Source: Bdellovibrionales bacterium
GTDB taxonomy: Bacteria > Bdellovibrionota > Bdellovibrionia > Bdellovibrionales > UBA1609
NCBI GenBank assembly: GCA_019695175.1
Contig: JAIBAM010000002.1
Span: 124,001-188,000 of the forward strand
Reading direction: 5' to 3'
DNA: 64,000 bases
Both the position numbers and the translations under genes were made by a program. Below, in pieces: positions 38,658-47,424 of this stretch. The stretch's first letter is position 1, and each line of letters begins with the position of its first letter. A model generated the notes under the pieces. That model was given only the letters and a program-made list of their open reading frames with translations. It searched no databases and was not told where the DNA came from.

Positions 38658-39179
38658 TTAGGGAGTCAAATGCTTGTCACCTGGTTTCCAACCTGCAGCA
38701 CAAAGCTCACCCGATTTTAAACCCGTTAGAACCCTTAAAATTTCGCGAGCATCACGACCTACATTTAAATTGTGAATTCCCATGTACTGTACGATTCCGT
38801 CAGGATCGATGATGAATGTTCCTCTTGTTGCAAAACCTTTGTCCTCAAGCAAAACTCCATAATCTCTGCTGACTCGATGGGTAACATCCCCAACAAGAGG
38901 GAATCCCAATTGTCCCAAATCATCTAAAATCCATCTCTTATGGGAGTGGACGGAGTCAATGCTTAAACCGATGACCTCAGCTCCTTGGGATTTGAATTCT
39001 TTTAATGTGTCCCTAAATTGCGTGATCTCTGTCGGGCAAACAAAAGTGAAGTCCAAAGGATAAAAGAACATAACAACCCATTTACCTTTAAAATCACTCA
39101 AACTAATGGTTTTAAAATCGCCACCATCTACTACCGCATCCGCTTTAAATTGAGGTGCTGGTTGTCCAATCATAGGCAT
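38658..39179 (-). CDS. 2-Cys peroxiredoxin (AhpC/TSA family)
   Basis: Thiol peroxidase reducing H2O2 and organic peroxides, 173 residues. Peroxidatic C48 is in TFVCPTE and resolving C160 in GELCAAGW near the C-terminus, the typical 2-Cys arrangement. WVVMFFYPLDFTF is the thioredoxin-fold core. I chose the ATG at 39179 because AAGGAG lies six bases upstream. The frame continues 14 codons further without support. No dedicated reductase is adjacent. Confidence 0.93.
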   Translation of the reverse strand: MPMIGQPAPQFKADAVVDGGDFKTISLSDFKGKWVVMFFYPLDFTFVCPTEITQFRDTLKEFKSQGAEVIGLSIDSVHSHKRWILDDLGQLGFPLVGDVTHRVSRDYGVLLEDKGFATRGTFIIDPDGIVQYMGIHNLNVGRDAREILRVLTGLKSGELCAAGWKPGDKHLTP

Positions 39180-39334
39180 AAATAACTCCTTTATTTTTAT
39201 TGAATGAACGTTATGATTCAATCATGCAAAGGTAAAAACAACCACATCCGCTCAAGGCAAACAACATTTTTGTTTTAATTTCGACTTTAAAATAAGCCTT
39301 TTTAATTTTAGAGTGTTTTAAAAAGGAAAATCTC

Positions 39335-40120
39335 ATGACAAAATCATCTCGAACAAAAATTATCACATGGAATGTCAATGGCATTCGAGCCAGTGGTCCC
39401 AAAGGTCTCTTTGACTATATGGCAAAGGAAGATCCGGATATTTTTTGTTTGCAAGAAACTAAAGCCCACCCCCAACAACTTCCAACGGAATATATTCAAC
39501 CCCATCAAAGAACGAGCTATTGGTCCTCAGCACAACGAAAAGGCTACTCTGGTGTGGTAACTTATTTAAAAACACCCTCGATACAAACAAATTACGGCAT
39601 TGGAATTAGAAAATTCGATTCAGAGGGTCGTTTTGTGGTAACTGATCATCAGGACTTTATTCTCTATAATGTCTATTTTCCCAATGGGGGCTCTGGACTA
39701 GAACGACATGAATTCAAACAAGACTTCCTTAACAGGTTTAAAAATCATCTCAACGCTCAAATAAAAAAGGGTCGTGAGGTGATTGTTGTTGGTGACTACA
39801 ATGTGGCTTATTTGGATTTTGATGTTTACGACTCCAAATTGTTAAGTTCTATAAGTGGCTTTCTACCCGAAGAAAGAACTTGGTTTGGTGAATTCTTAAA
39901 AGAGAACTTTGTGGACTGTTTTCGTCACCTACATCCCTTAGAAGAAAAAAAATACTCTTGGTGGTCTTACAAAGAACGTCAAAGAATTTACAACCGTGGC
40001 TGGAGGATTGATCACATTTGTACGACCCGAAACTTGAGCTCAAAACTGGTTCGATGCGAAATTCAAGATCAAATTATGGGATCAGACCATTGCCCGGTTG
40101 TAGCTGAATTTGAACTTTAG
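39335..40120 (+). CDS. xth: Exodeoxyribonuclease III
   Basis: AP endonuclease / 3'-5' exonuclease for base-excision repair, 261 residues. All metallo-nuclease motifs are present: WNVNGIRA, LQETKA (metal Glu), YSGVVTY, GDYNVAYLDFDV (catalytic Asp-Asn), IDHICTT and GSDHCPV (catalytic His). AAGGA precedes the ATG. Divergent from the peroxiredoxin gene, a sensible oxidative-damage pairing, and 5' of a small secreted protein. Confidence 0.95.
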   Translation: MTKSSRTKIITWNVNGIRASGPKGLFDYMAKEDPDIFCLQETKAHPQQLPTEYIQPHQRTSYWSSAQRKGYSGVVTYLKTPSIQTNYGIGIRKFDSEGRFVVTDHQDFILYNVYFPNGGSGLERHEFKQDFLNRFKNHLNAQIKKGREVIVVGDYNVAYLDFDVYDSKLLSSISGFLPEERTWFGEFLKENFVDCFRHLHPLEEKKYSWWSYKERQRIYNRGWRIDHICTTRNLSSKLVRCEIQDQIMGSDHCPVVAEFEL

Positions 40121-40178
40121 CGGATGAGATTATAGATCCTCTTTTAACTTCTAAGCATTCCTCTCCGATAGTGATTCA

Positions 40179-40661
40179 ATGGAATTACTCTCTCGTGCTA
40201 TACCAACACTCCTTGTATTTGTCGTTTTAACAGTCTTCTGTGTTCAATCCCATGGTCTTTGCATTTCCTCTTATCAAGCCAAGCTTTATCGCGAAGCGAC
40301 CTCTGACTCACAAGTATCCTGGGTCGTAGGGCGATATATGCCCTTAGTTGAAGTGGAAAGAAAAAAAAATTGGATTAAAACGCTCGATTTGGATGGAGAA
40401 ACTCACTGGGTCAGGAGTTCGGATGTAACCACTAGACTCAGGTGCGTTGTTGTTCGTGTTCAAAGCTCCCTGCTAAGAAAAGGACCCGGACAAAATTACC
40501 CCCTGGCTGAAATTCAAAAAGTTAATAAATATATGGCATTCAAACGCAATGAGGCTGAGCCTGAAGACTGGTACCAAGTCGAAGATGAATCAGGTGGGCA
40601 ATACTGGATTTTAGCTCATCACGTTTGGAAACCGAACAAATTGAATCGTATTGGCTTTTGA
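40179..40661 (+). CDS. Secreted protein with two bacterial SH3 domains
   Basis: 160 residues. The signal peptide covers about 1-27 (LLVFVVLTVFCVQSHG). Then come two SH3-like repeats: one at about 30-85 with LYREATSDSQVSWVVGRYMPL and THWVRSSDV, and one at 90-155 with SSLLRKGPGQNYPLAEIQKVNKYM and QYWILAHHVW. Such proteins occur in the periplasm and often bind peptidoglycan or partner proteins. It lies 58 bases after xth and may be in the same transcript. No enzyme domain is present. Confidence 0.75.
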   Translation: MELLSRAIPTLLVFVVLTVFCVQSHGLCISSYQAKLYREATSDSQVSWVVGRYMPLVEVERKKNWIKTLDLDGETHWVRSSDVTTRLRCVVVRVQSSLLRKGPGQNYPLAEIQKVNKYMAFKRNEAEPEDWYQVEDESGGQYWILAHHVWKPNKLNRIGF

Positions 40662-41115
40662 CAAACTAAAAAAACAATTTTTAAAACCTTTTTAGGGTTC
40701 CACTACCGTAATCACCTGTCTTACTTAAGTTTTTCTAATCGCAGCAATAAACTTAACGCTAAGAATTAAACTTAGCTTGTCATAAGTTGCTCCGTAAAAT
40801 AATGGATCTGAATTCTGATTTAAACAGCCTGGCCCAACAGTTAGCGCAGAATTGGCTCAAGTTTGTCAGTCTCGACTTTGGACCAGATCTTTTCAAATCC
40901 TTTGGATAATTTAAGGTCTTGTAAGATTTTACTCTTGCAAAATGGACCAGGCTCATGTGTAAATAGTTCAGTTCCAAATTGGCACTGAATTTTCAGTGTT
41001 GACCTGGAATTCAAAGATACATTGAGCAAAGTCTATGGGGGGCAAGCCCAACGTATCTTTCAAAGACGACCCAGGGGTAAGGCAATACATTACAAACAAT
41101 TGGAGGGGAAATTGT
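40662..41115 (+). other. 454-base spacer upstream of the DksA-like gene
   Basis: No solid gene. A 35-codon ORF (40802-40909, MDLNSDLNSLAQQLAQNW...) has plausible protein-like composition but no ribosome binding site. Hairpins are visible: CACTGA/TCAGTG near 40983-40998, and an 8-bp pairing AAAGATAC (around 41015) with GTATCTTT (around 41053). The second pair encloses a G-run followed by a C-run, suggesting a structured 5' leader for the DksA-like gene. Confidence 0.35.
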
Positions 41116-41493
41116 ATGGTAACCACTTTGCCAAAAGAGATGATTGAACAGTGTAGAAAAAAACTGTTGGAAGTTAAGTCAGAGATCCTGAACCGAGTCC
41201 GTGAATCGCGAATGGATCTTTACAATCAAGATGATTACAAAGGTGGCGACGAGGGGGATCAAACCATGCGAGCCCTTGCTGAGAGTGAGTTTTTGAGTAT
41301 GCATGAACGCTTAAGACAACAACTCATGGAAATTGAAACAGCCCTTTCGCGCATCGAAAGAGGAACCTACGGTATCTGCGAAGAAACAGAAGAACCGATT
41401 GAACGGGAAAGACTGCTCGCCATTCCCTGGACCCGACTTAGCATCGAAGGTGCTGAAATTCGAGAGGCCGTCCGCAGGCGATATGCTCGATAG
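41116..41493 (+). CDS. DksA/TraR-family protein lacking three of four zinc cysteines
   Basis: DksA-type proteins bind the RNA polymerase secondary channel and modulate initiation, usually with ppGpp. This one has 125 residues. A long coiled coil (about 5-75) has an acidic tip (DDYKGGDEGD, 39-48). The zinc-finger-like region TYGICEETEEPIERERL is followed by a C-terminal helix. The canonical C-x2-C-x17-C-x2-C positions are C88, T91, S109 and G112, so zinc binding is almost certainly lost although spacing is exact. Start 41116 has GGAGGGG seven bases upstream; an upstream in-frame ATG at 41035 lacks one. Confidence 0.8.
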   Translation: MVTTLPKEMIEQCRKKLLEVKSEILNRVRESRMDLYNQDDYKGGDEGDQTMRALAESEFLSMHERLRQQLMEIETALSRIERGTYGICEETEEPIERERLLAIPWTRLSIEGAEIREAVRRRYAR

Positions 41494-41577
41494 AAAGTAA
41501 CTTACATATCCTTTCACGAAATCCCGTGAACACCATCCAAACATATTTTTAAAATATATTATGTGGAAAACTTTAAG

Positions 41578-41967
41578 TTACTGATCTTTTTTCTCAGAGA
41601 GAACAAAGTAGAGCACAATATAACCGATAAGCGCAGAACCGCCCGAGATAAACAAAAGAATCAGTGCGAGCAGTCTTACGAGTCCCAACTCCAAATCAAT
41701 TCTCGCAGCAATTTTTTTGCACACTCCAAAAATCATGCGCTCAGAAGGTTCGTTGGTTCTATTTTCTTTAGGAAATGAAATAACACAAGCTAAATAGGCC
41801 AGAATTCCAAAACCAAAAGTGAATGTAGTTAATAAAATCCAGAAAAGCCTGACAACCCAAGAGGGGATATCAAATTGTTTTGCCAATCCACCCGACACTC
41901 CAGTAAGCCAGCAATCACTACGACTTCGAACCCATTTTGATGGGACTATATTTATTATCTGGTTCAT
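41578..41967 (-). CDS. Protein with two PspC domains
   Basis: 129-residue inner-membrane protein. Two PspC-type units are visible: SDCWLTGVSGGLAKQFDIPSW plus membrane helices (about 15-70), and RMIFGVCKKIAARIDLEL plus helices (about 77-125). PspC domains sense or respond to envelope stress with PspA. No pspA is in the window. The start at 41967 was selected by AGGAG four bases upstream; the frame is open 32 codons further back into the speB end. Confidence 0.8.
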   Translation of the reverse strand: MNQIINIVPSKWVRSRSDCWLTGVSGGLAKQFDIPSWVVRLFWILLTTFTFGFGILAYLACVISFPKENRTNEPSERMIFGVCKKIAARIDLELGLVRLLALILLFISGGSALIGYIVLYFVLSEKKDQ

Positions 41968-42032
41968 GTCACTCCTGTTTATGTGATAAAAAATAAGCTC
42001 TTTTTTTAACGGTTGTAGCCTCACCGATAATA

Positions 42033-43139
42033 TTACTGCAAACTTTTTACAGTCCAACCACAAAGCTTATATAAAATACGAGCCCCAACATTACCATCCC
42101 ATTCACTTCCCCCATCAAGTTCCAAATGCATTTGATTTTCTTTTTCAAAGGGAGAATTTTTGGAACACTCTGGGGCAACCTCATTGAGATCAAAACCAAT
42201 TATTTTTCGACCGCTCCGAACCACAGAACCAATAACATAAATCGCTTGATCAAAACTCAATCCTCCAGGAACAGGTGTGCCCGTATGTGGACAAAACTCC
42301 GGTGATAAGCCATCGATATCAAAAGAAATATATACATTTTCTGGAAGCTGAGAAAGGATCTCTTGGGTCAGCTGCTCCCATGAAGATCCTTGAAAGGTTT
42401 TTTGTTTCAAGTCCCAATCAAAAAAAGTTTTAATATCACTTCGTGTTTGAATGAAATTAAACTCTTCTTCACAAAAATCTCTAATCCCAACCTGAACTAA
42501 AACTTTCGGACGCCACTTAGCCTGCATTACGTTGTACATAATAGACGCATGAGAATAATCAAAACCTTGATAGGAATTTCGAAGGTCTGCATGGGCATCA
42601 ATATGAAGTATACCGAAGTTTCCTTGATATTTTTCACTGATAGCCTGGATGAGTCCTTGAGGTGTCGAGTGGTCCCCTCCAATAAGTCCCATAATTTTAT
42701 TTTCTTGAAGCCCTAATAAACTCATCCTATGGACCCAACTCACCATTTGCGAACAGCCTTCGTTGACCTCATATTGATACTGTTGACCGAGAGCTGAAAG
42801 TTCTTCCTCCACATTATTTTCCAATTCATGACGAATTTTTAAAACCATGGGTCGCAACTGATGGTTGAGTTGAACTATTTTTTCTTCCTCAGGTAACAAG
42901 TGATACCCAGATTTATAGGCATTCCCAAGCTCTAAATCAAAAAGATCCACCTGAGCGCTGGCGGCTAAAATTGCCGAAGGACCCAAACAGGTTCCCCCTC
43001 CATAGGAAGTGGTTACATCCCAAGGAACTGGCAACAAAAGCAGTCGTGAACTCTTTTGATCCGTAGCCACTCCAAATATTCCCAATTCTGTTTGAAGGGA
43101 AAATTTTGACTTTTGCAACATGAGATTTTTTGACTCCAT
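42033..43139 (-). CDS. speB: Agmatinase / ureohydrolase family
   Basis: Mn2+-dependent hydrolase converting agmatine to putrescine and urea. 368 residues. All metal-ligand motifs are intact: GGDHSTP, HIDAHADLR and SFDIDGLSP followed by GTPVPGGL. Agmatinase is preferred over arginase because a biosynthetic arginine decarboxylase (speA) lies in the window. The length exceeds typical SpeB (about 305), with an insertion at about 90-145 (EEEKIVQLNHQL...). Start 43139 has AAGAAGG upstream; the frame extends 30 codons beyond. Confidence 0.85.
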   Translation of the reverse strand: MESKNLMLQKSKFSLQTELGIFGVATDQKSSRLLLLPVPWDVTTSYGGGTCLGPSAILAASAQVDLFDLELGNAYKSGYHLLPEEEKIVQLNHQLRPMVLKIRHELENNVEEELSALGQQYQYEVNEGCSQMVSWVHRMSLLGLQENKIMGLIGGDHSTPQGLIQAISEKYQGNFGILHIDAHADLRNSYQGFDYSHASIMYNVMQAKWRPKVLVQVGIRDFCEEEFNFIQTRSDIKTFFDWDLKQKTFQGSSWEQLTQEILSQLPENVYISFDIDGLSPEFCPHTGTPVPGGLSFDQAIYVIGSVVRSGRKIIGFDLNEVAPECSKNSPFEKENQMHLELDGGSEWDGNVGARILYKLCGWTVKSLQ

Positions 43140-43282
43140 AATATAACCTTCTTTCAAAACATTTCTTTTCTGCGCCTTCACTTTAGGTAAGTTCGTGACA
43201 TTCTCAACAAGAGTACAGTAGCCTACCACGGCTTTAATGAATTTTCTTAATTAAAATTATCAGAAAAAGTGAAGGGGGTTTT

Positions 43283-45025
43283 ATGACAATTAAACCTATG
43301 ATGAGCTGTAAAATAAAAGAAACCACATTTTTAAAATCCATTGTACTTTTCGCCAGCATTTTGCTTTCCATAAACAGCGTTGAGGTTGCATTAGCAAAAG
43401 AAAAAGTTCCACAAAATAAAATAAAGACCGATACAAGTTCTTTCACGCTCACAGTAAGCCCACTGGGAAACCCTCAAGCCCCTCAGGGAGGGACCTTGCA
43501 ACTGTCCTTCTCGGCGGAACCACAAACATTAAATCCGATCAGCAGTAGCGACTTTTATTCACAAAGAGTCATGAGTTACGTTTTGGACGGACTCCTAAAT
43601 TGGAATATTGATACCAATCAAATTGAACCCGGTTTGGCGGAAAAGTATGACGTCAGTCCGAATCAACTGACCTACACCTTTTATTTACGAAAAAACGCTG
43701 TCTTCCAAGATGGTCAACCCATTACAGCGGAAGACGTCAAGTTTACCTTCGATTGTATAAAAGATCCGGCTTTTAAGGCTGCCCACCGTATCCCCTATTA
43801 TGAAAATATTGGCAGTGTGATCATTGTGGACCCTCACACTGTTAAAATTGTAATGAATAAAGTCTACTACAACAATATTGTTACTTTGGGGAGCGGAGGA
43901 TTTACTCCTATCCTACCCAAACACATTTATAGTGACCCTTCCAAACCTCACAATAAAGATATAATTGGTTCTGGCCCTTACAAATTGGAAGCCTACAATA
44001 AAGGAAAAAATATTATCTTAGTGAAAAATCCCAAGTGGTGGGGATGGGGGACAGAACAATTCAAAGGCTCTTATAATTTCGAAAAAATTTCATTCCGATT
44101 TATCAAAGAAGAAAACCTTGCCCTTGAGATGCTAAAAAAAGAACAAATTGACACGCTCTCATTAACTCCCGAAGCCTTTATGAAAAAAACATCTGAAGCA
44201 CCGTTTGGACAAACTATTCTAAAGAAAAAAGTAGAAAATTCGGATCCAGGCACAGGTTACAGTTTTGTAGGTTGGAATTTTTTAAATCCAATTTTTAAGG
44301 ACAAAAATACAAGATTCGCTTTAGCACTCCTTATGAACAGAGAAGAGATGAATAATAAATTTCGTTACAATCTCTCGCAAATGGCTCAAGGTCCTTGGCT
44401 GATTAGCAGCGTCTTCGCCAGTAATAAAATCTCCCCTATTAAATTTGATCCAGAGAAAGCGAAAAAAATCCTCTCCCAATCTGGATGGAAAGACCAGAAT
44501 AAAGATGGTGTCTTAGAGAAAACCATTCAGGGTAAAAAAACAGATTTTAAATTCACTTTGATGTTCGCTAATAGAGATGTAGAGAAATATTACACCCTTT
44601 ACCAGGAAGATTTAAAAAAAGCGGGTATCTCTATGGAGTTAAAACTTGTTGAATGGAATACTTTTATTAAAGCTCTTGCTGATAAAAAATTTGATGCCGC
44701 AACCCTGGGCTGGTCCGGTGGTGACATTGAAAGTGACCCCAAACAAATCTGGCATTCGGAATCGGCCCGAGCTGGTGGTTCAAACTTTATCAGTTACAGC
44801 AACCCAAAAGTAGATCAACTCATTGATAAAGCACGAGTCGAAATGGACCCCAAAAAAAGAGCTCCCATATGGCAAGAAATTGACCGCCTAATTGCTGAGG
44901 ATTACCCCTACGTTTTTATGTTTAATGAAAAATACAAACTCTACGCTCACCATAAAAAAATTGGCATGCCCAAAGATACTTATAAATATGAAATTGGAAC
45001 TTCCTATTGGTGGATGATAAAATAA
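43283..45025 (+). CDS. Peptide ABC transporter substrate-binding protein (SBP family 5)
   Basis: Periplasmic binding protein for oligopeptides or similar ligands, 580 residues. Signal peptide at about 15-38 (SIVLFASILLSINSVEVALA). Family-5 features: QTLNPISSSDFYSQRVMSYVLDGL, LAEKYDVSPNQLTYTFYLRKNAVFQDGQPITAEDVKFTF, and the C-terminal EDYPYVFMFNEKYKLYAH. GAAGGGGG precedes the ATG. Followed by two permease genes at 3 bases and with a 4-base overlap. The combination resembles YejA-YejB-YejE of the microcin C/peptide importer. Confidence 0.9.
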   Translation: MTIKPMMSCKIKETTFLKSIVLFASILLSINSVEVALAKEKVPQNKIKTDTSSFTLTVSPLGNPQAPQGGTLQLSFSAEPQTLNPISSSDFYSQRVMSYVLDGLLNWNIDTNQIEPGLAEKYDVSPNQLTYTFYLRKNAVFQDGQPITAEDVKFTFDCIKDPAFKAAHRIPYYENIGSVIIVDPHTVKIVMNKVYYNNIVTLGSGGFTPILPKHIYSDPSKPHNKDIIGSGPYKLEAYNKGKNIILVKNPKWWGWGTEQFKGSYNFEKISFRFIKEENLALEMLKKEQIDTLSLTPEAFMKKTSEAPFGQTILKKKVENSDPGTGYSFVGWNFLNPIFKDKNTRFALALLMNREEMNNKFRYNLSQMAQGPWLISSVFASNKISPIKFDPEKAKKILSQSGWKDQNKDGVLEKTIQGKKTDFKFTLMFANRDVEKYYTLYQEDLKKAGISMELKLVEWNTFIKALADKKFDAATLGWSGGDIESDPKQIWHSESARAGGSNFISYSNPKVDQLIDKARVEMDPKKRAPIWQEIDRLIAEDYPYVFMFNEKYKLYAHHKKIGMPKDTYKYEIGTSYWWMIK

Positions 45026-45028
45026 AAT

Positions 45029-46063
45029 ATGTTTAAATATTTCTGTAAACGAGTTGTGGTCATGATCCCCACTTTACTGGGGATCACACTTTTTTGTTTT
45101 TTTATCATTAATCTAGCTCCTGGGGGACCGATCGAACAAAAATTAATGGCTCTGCGATTTGGTTCGTCAACGAGTGGCAGTGGCGGTCATTCCTCTCGAG
45201 GTGAAGGAAATTTTGGCGTCAGCAAAGAGGTTATGGATGCTCTTAAAAAACAGTATGGCTTTGATAAACCCATTTATGTACGCTATGGAATTTGGCTTAA
45301 AAATATATTGACCTTGGATTTTGGACAGAGTTTTTCCACCGAGGAACCTGTAACTCAGGTGATCGCAAGCAAATTCCCCATTTCTTTGCAGTTTGGTGTA
45401 ATTTCACTTGTTCTCACTTATTTAATCAGCATCCCTTTGGGTATTGGTAAAGCTGTTAGAGATGGTTCCAAGTTTGACGTAGGAACGAGCGTTATGCTTA
45501 TGATTTTATACTCCCTACCGCCTCTAATTTTAGGTATTCTTTTGCGGGTTTACTTAAGCGGTGGACAATTTTTGGATTGGTTCCCGTTGGGGGATCTCTA
45601 TTCTGACAATTACGCTCAATTGTCAACTTGGGGTCAAATTAAAGATAGAATTCATCACTTTGTCCTCCCCACAATCTGTTATGTCATCGGCAACTTTACC
45701 GTAATTACTTTTTTGATGAAAAATTCGTTACTTGACGAAATCAAATTGGATTATATCCGCACGGCTCGGGCCAAAGGGTTGGATGAAAAGACAGTGCTCT
45801 ACAAACATGCCTTACGGAATGCCCTTATCCCCATTGTCACTGGCCTCAGCAGTTTTCTTTCAGTGTTTTTTGCAGGCTCAATTATTATTGAACAAGTTTT
45901 TAACTTGGACGGAATGGGTTTACTTGGTTACAAATCAGCCCTTTCTAGGGATTATAATGTGTTAATGGCTCTTATTTTTTTCCAAGCCCTATTAGCTTTA
46001 GTGGGACGCTTAATAAGTGATTTAAGCTACAGCTTAGTGGACCCACGGATCGATTTTTCATGA
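45029..46063 (+). CDS. Peptide ABC transporter permease (DppB/YejB type)
   Basis: Inner-membrane permease, 344 residues with about six helices. It begins with MIPTLLGITLFCFFIINLAPGGPIEQ, the conserved first helix of the YejB/OppB group. The EAA loop with RTARAKGLDEKTVLYKHALRNALIPIVT couples to the ATPase. A Ser/Gly-rich insertion (about 47-66) after the first helix is typical of YejB. The stop overlaps the next permease start by four bases. Confidence 0.92.
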   Translation: MFKYFCKRVVVMIPTLLGITLFCFFIINLAPGGPIEQKLMALRFGSSTSGSGGHSSRGEGNFGVSKEVMDALKKQYGFDKPIYVRYGIWLKNILTLDFGQSFSTEEPVTQVIASKFPISLQFGVISLVLTYLISIPLGIGKAVRDGSKFDVGTSVMLMILYSLPPLILGILLRVYLSGGQFLDWFPLGDLYSDNYAQLSTWGQIKDRIHHFVLPTICYVIGNFTVITFLMKNSLLDEIKLDYIRTARAKGLDEKTVLYKHALRNALIPIVTGLSSFLSVFFAGSIIIEQVFNLDGMGLLGYKSALSRDYNVLMALIFFQALLALVGRLISDLSYSLVDPRIDFS

Positions 46064-47088
46064 TAGAAAAATTAATTACTAATCACCAAACACTAGAGCA
46101 ATATCGTCGTTTTAAATCTTTAAAACGAAGTGTCATTTCCATTTGGATTTTATTTTTTTTACTTTTCATTAGTATTACTGCTGAATTCTGGGCCAATAGT
46201 AAACCCATTTTATTAAAGTATAATGGATCCTGGTACACTCCTTTTCTCCGTAACTATCATCCCAGCCAATTTAATATCACCGACCAATATGTTATGGACT
46301 ATCGTCAACTCAAATTAAAAACCAATGACTTTGCCATTTGGCCTTTAATTCCCTGGGACCCATATGAGTCCAACACCCAAGTGGAAAGTTATCCCTCGAA
46401 GCCAACTAAACTTAATATATTTGGTACAGATGATCGAGGACGTGATGTGTTGGCTCGCCTCGTTTATGGTTTTAGATACAGCATAGGATACGCTTTATTG
46501 GTTTGGTTTTTCTCGTTAGCCATTGGAACTTTAACCGGAGCCCTCATGGGATTTATTGGCGGCAAGGTCGATCTTGTTGGGCAAAGACTTGTGGAAATTT
46601 TTGAATCAATGCCTGCCTTGTTGGTATTAATTACTTTAGTGTCCATTTTTGGCGCCAACTTAGGTTTGCTAGTTGTTTTTTCAGTATTTTTTGGTTGGAT
46701 GATGATGTCCACGTATATGAGAGCTGAGTTTTTAAAATTAAGAAAAAGAGATTTTATTGAGGCAGCTCGTGCCCAAGGGGTGGGTTCCTGGAGAATTGTT
46801 TTACGTCATATTCTACCTAATGGACTGAATCCGATAATCACTTTTTCACCCTTTATGATCGCCAGTGAAATTTATGGTTTAGCGGCTCTTGATTATTTGG
46901 GAATGGGACTTCCCCCCCCCACCCCTTCCTGGGGTGAGCTCTTACAACAAGCACAAAATAGTTTTACCATTGCTTGGTGGTTGGCTTTGTATCCTTCTCT
47001 TGCCATGATTTTGACGTTAACAGCCCTAAACCTGGTGGGAGAGGGTGTGCGGAATGCATTCGATCCACGAAAATCCAAGTCTCATTAA
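46060..47088 (+). CDS. Peptide ABC transporter permease (DppC/YejE type)
   Basis: Second permease, 342 residues. The long periplasmic segment after helix 1 (about 45-125, with PIPWDPYESN-like wording) and FGTDDRGRDVLARLVYGFR are characteristic of YejE. The EAA loop reads FIEAARAQGVGSWRIVLRHILPNGLNPII. It forms the channel with the preceding gene. No ATP-binding gene follows within the next kilobase, so the ATPase must come from elsewhere. Confidence 0.92.
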   Translation: MIEKLITNHQTLEQYRRFKSLKRSVISIWILFFLLFISITAEFWANSKPILLKYNGSWYTPFLRNYHPSQFNITDQYVMDYRQLKLKTNDFAIWPLIPWDPYESNTQVESYPSKPTKLNIFGTDDRGRDVLARLVYGFRYSIGYALLVWFFSLAIGTLTGALMGFIGGKVDLVGQRLVEIFESMPALLVLITLVSIFGANLGLLVVFSVFFGWMMMSTYMRAEFLKLRKRDFIEAARAQGVGSWRIVLRHILPNGLNPIITFSPFMIASEIYGLAALDYLGMGLPPPTPSWGELLQQAQNSFTIAWWLALYPSLAMILTLTALNLVGEGVRNAFDPRKSKSH

Positions 47089-47424
47089 TTCAACCTTCTG
47101 TAAAGTGACTAGTTCTTCTGTGGGAGCCGCCCATAGATCCTAGAGGCTGTTGGAAACCTTTTATTGACCCATAGGTAAAGACTGTGCCTATTTTTGGCAC
47201 CAACAAATTATGTTTATTCGTTTTTTCAAAATTTCCTGAATACCTGAATAAATGATGAGGTCCTGAGATAGAAGTCACTTTTTTCAGATATATTTAGATA
47301 AATAAAATTTACTTTGTACCAAAAATGATGGTACAGTGCATTATTAATACATCCTGTGATTGTTAGATTAATCCCAGCTTTTATCTATGCGCAGCTTATA
47401 AAACCTTACTTATGGAGGTCAATT
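47089..47424 (+). other. 336-base spacer after the peptide permease genes
   Basis: No gene is supported. An inverted repeat TGTACCA (47315-47321) / TGGTACA (47329-47335) lies about 90 bases before the next gene and could be an operator. I see no U-tract terminator for the transporter operon. Confidence 0.4.

Noticed and set aside
39194-39221. Promoter TTGAAT-16-TAAAAA for the peroxiredoxin gene
   Set aside because: The predicted start would fall inside the ribosome binding site, leaving no usable leader.
45732-45965. 77-codon frame inside the DppB-type permease gene
   Set aside because: It lies in another frame within a clear permease gene, with no ribosome site.
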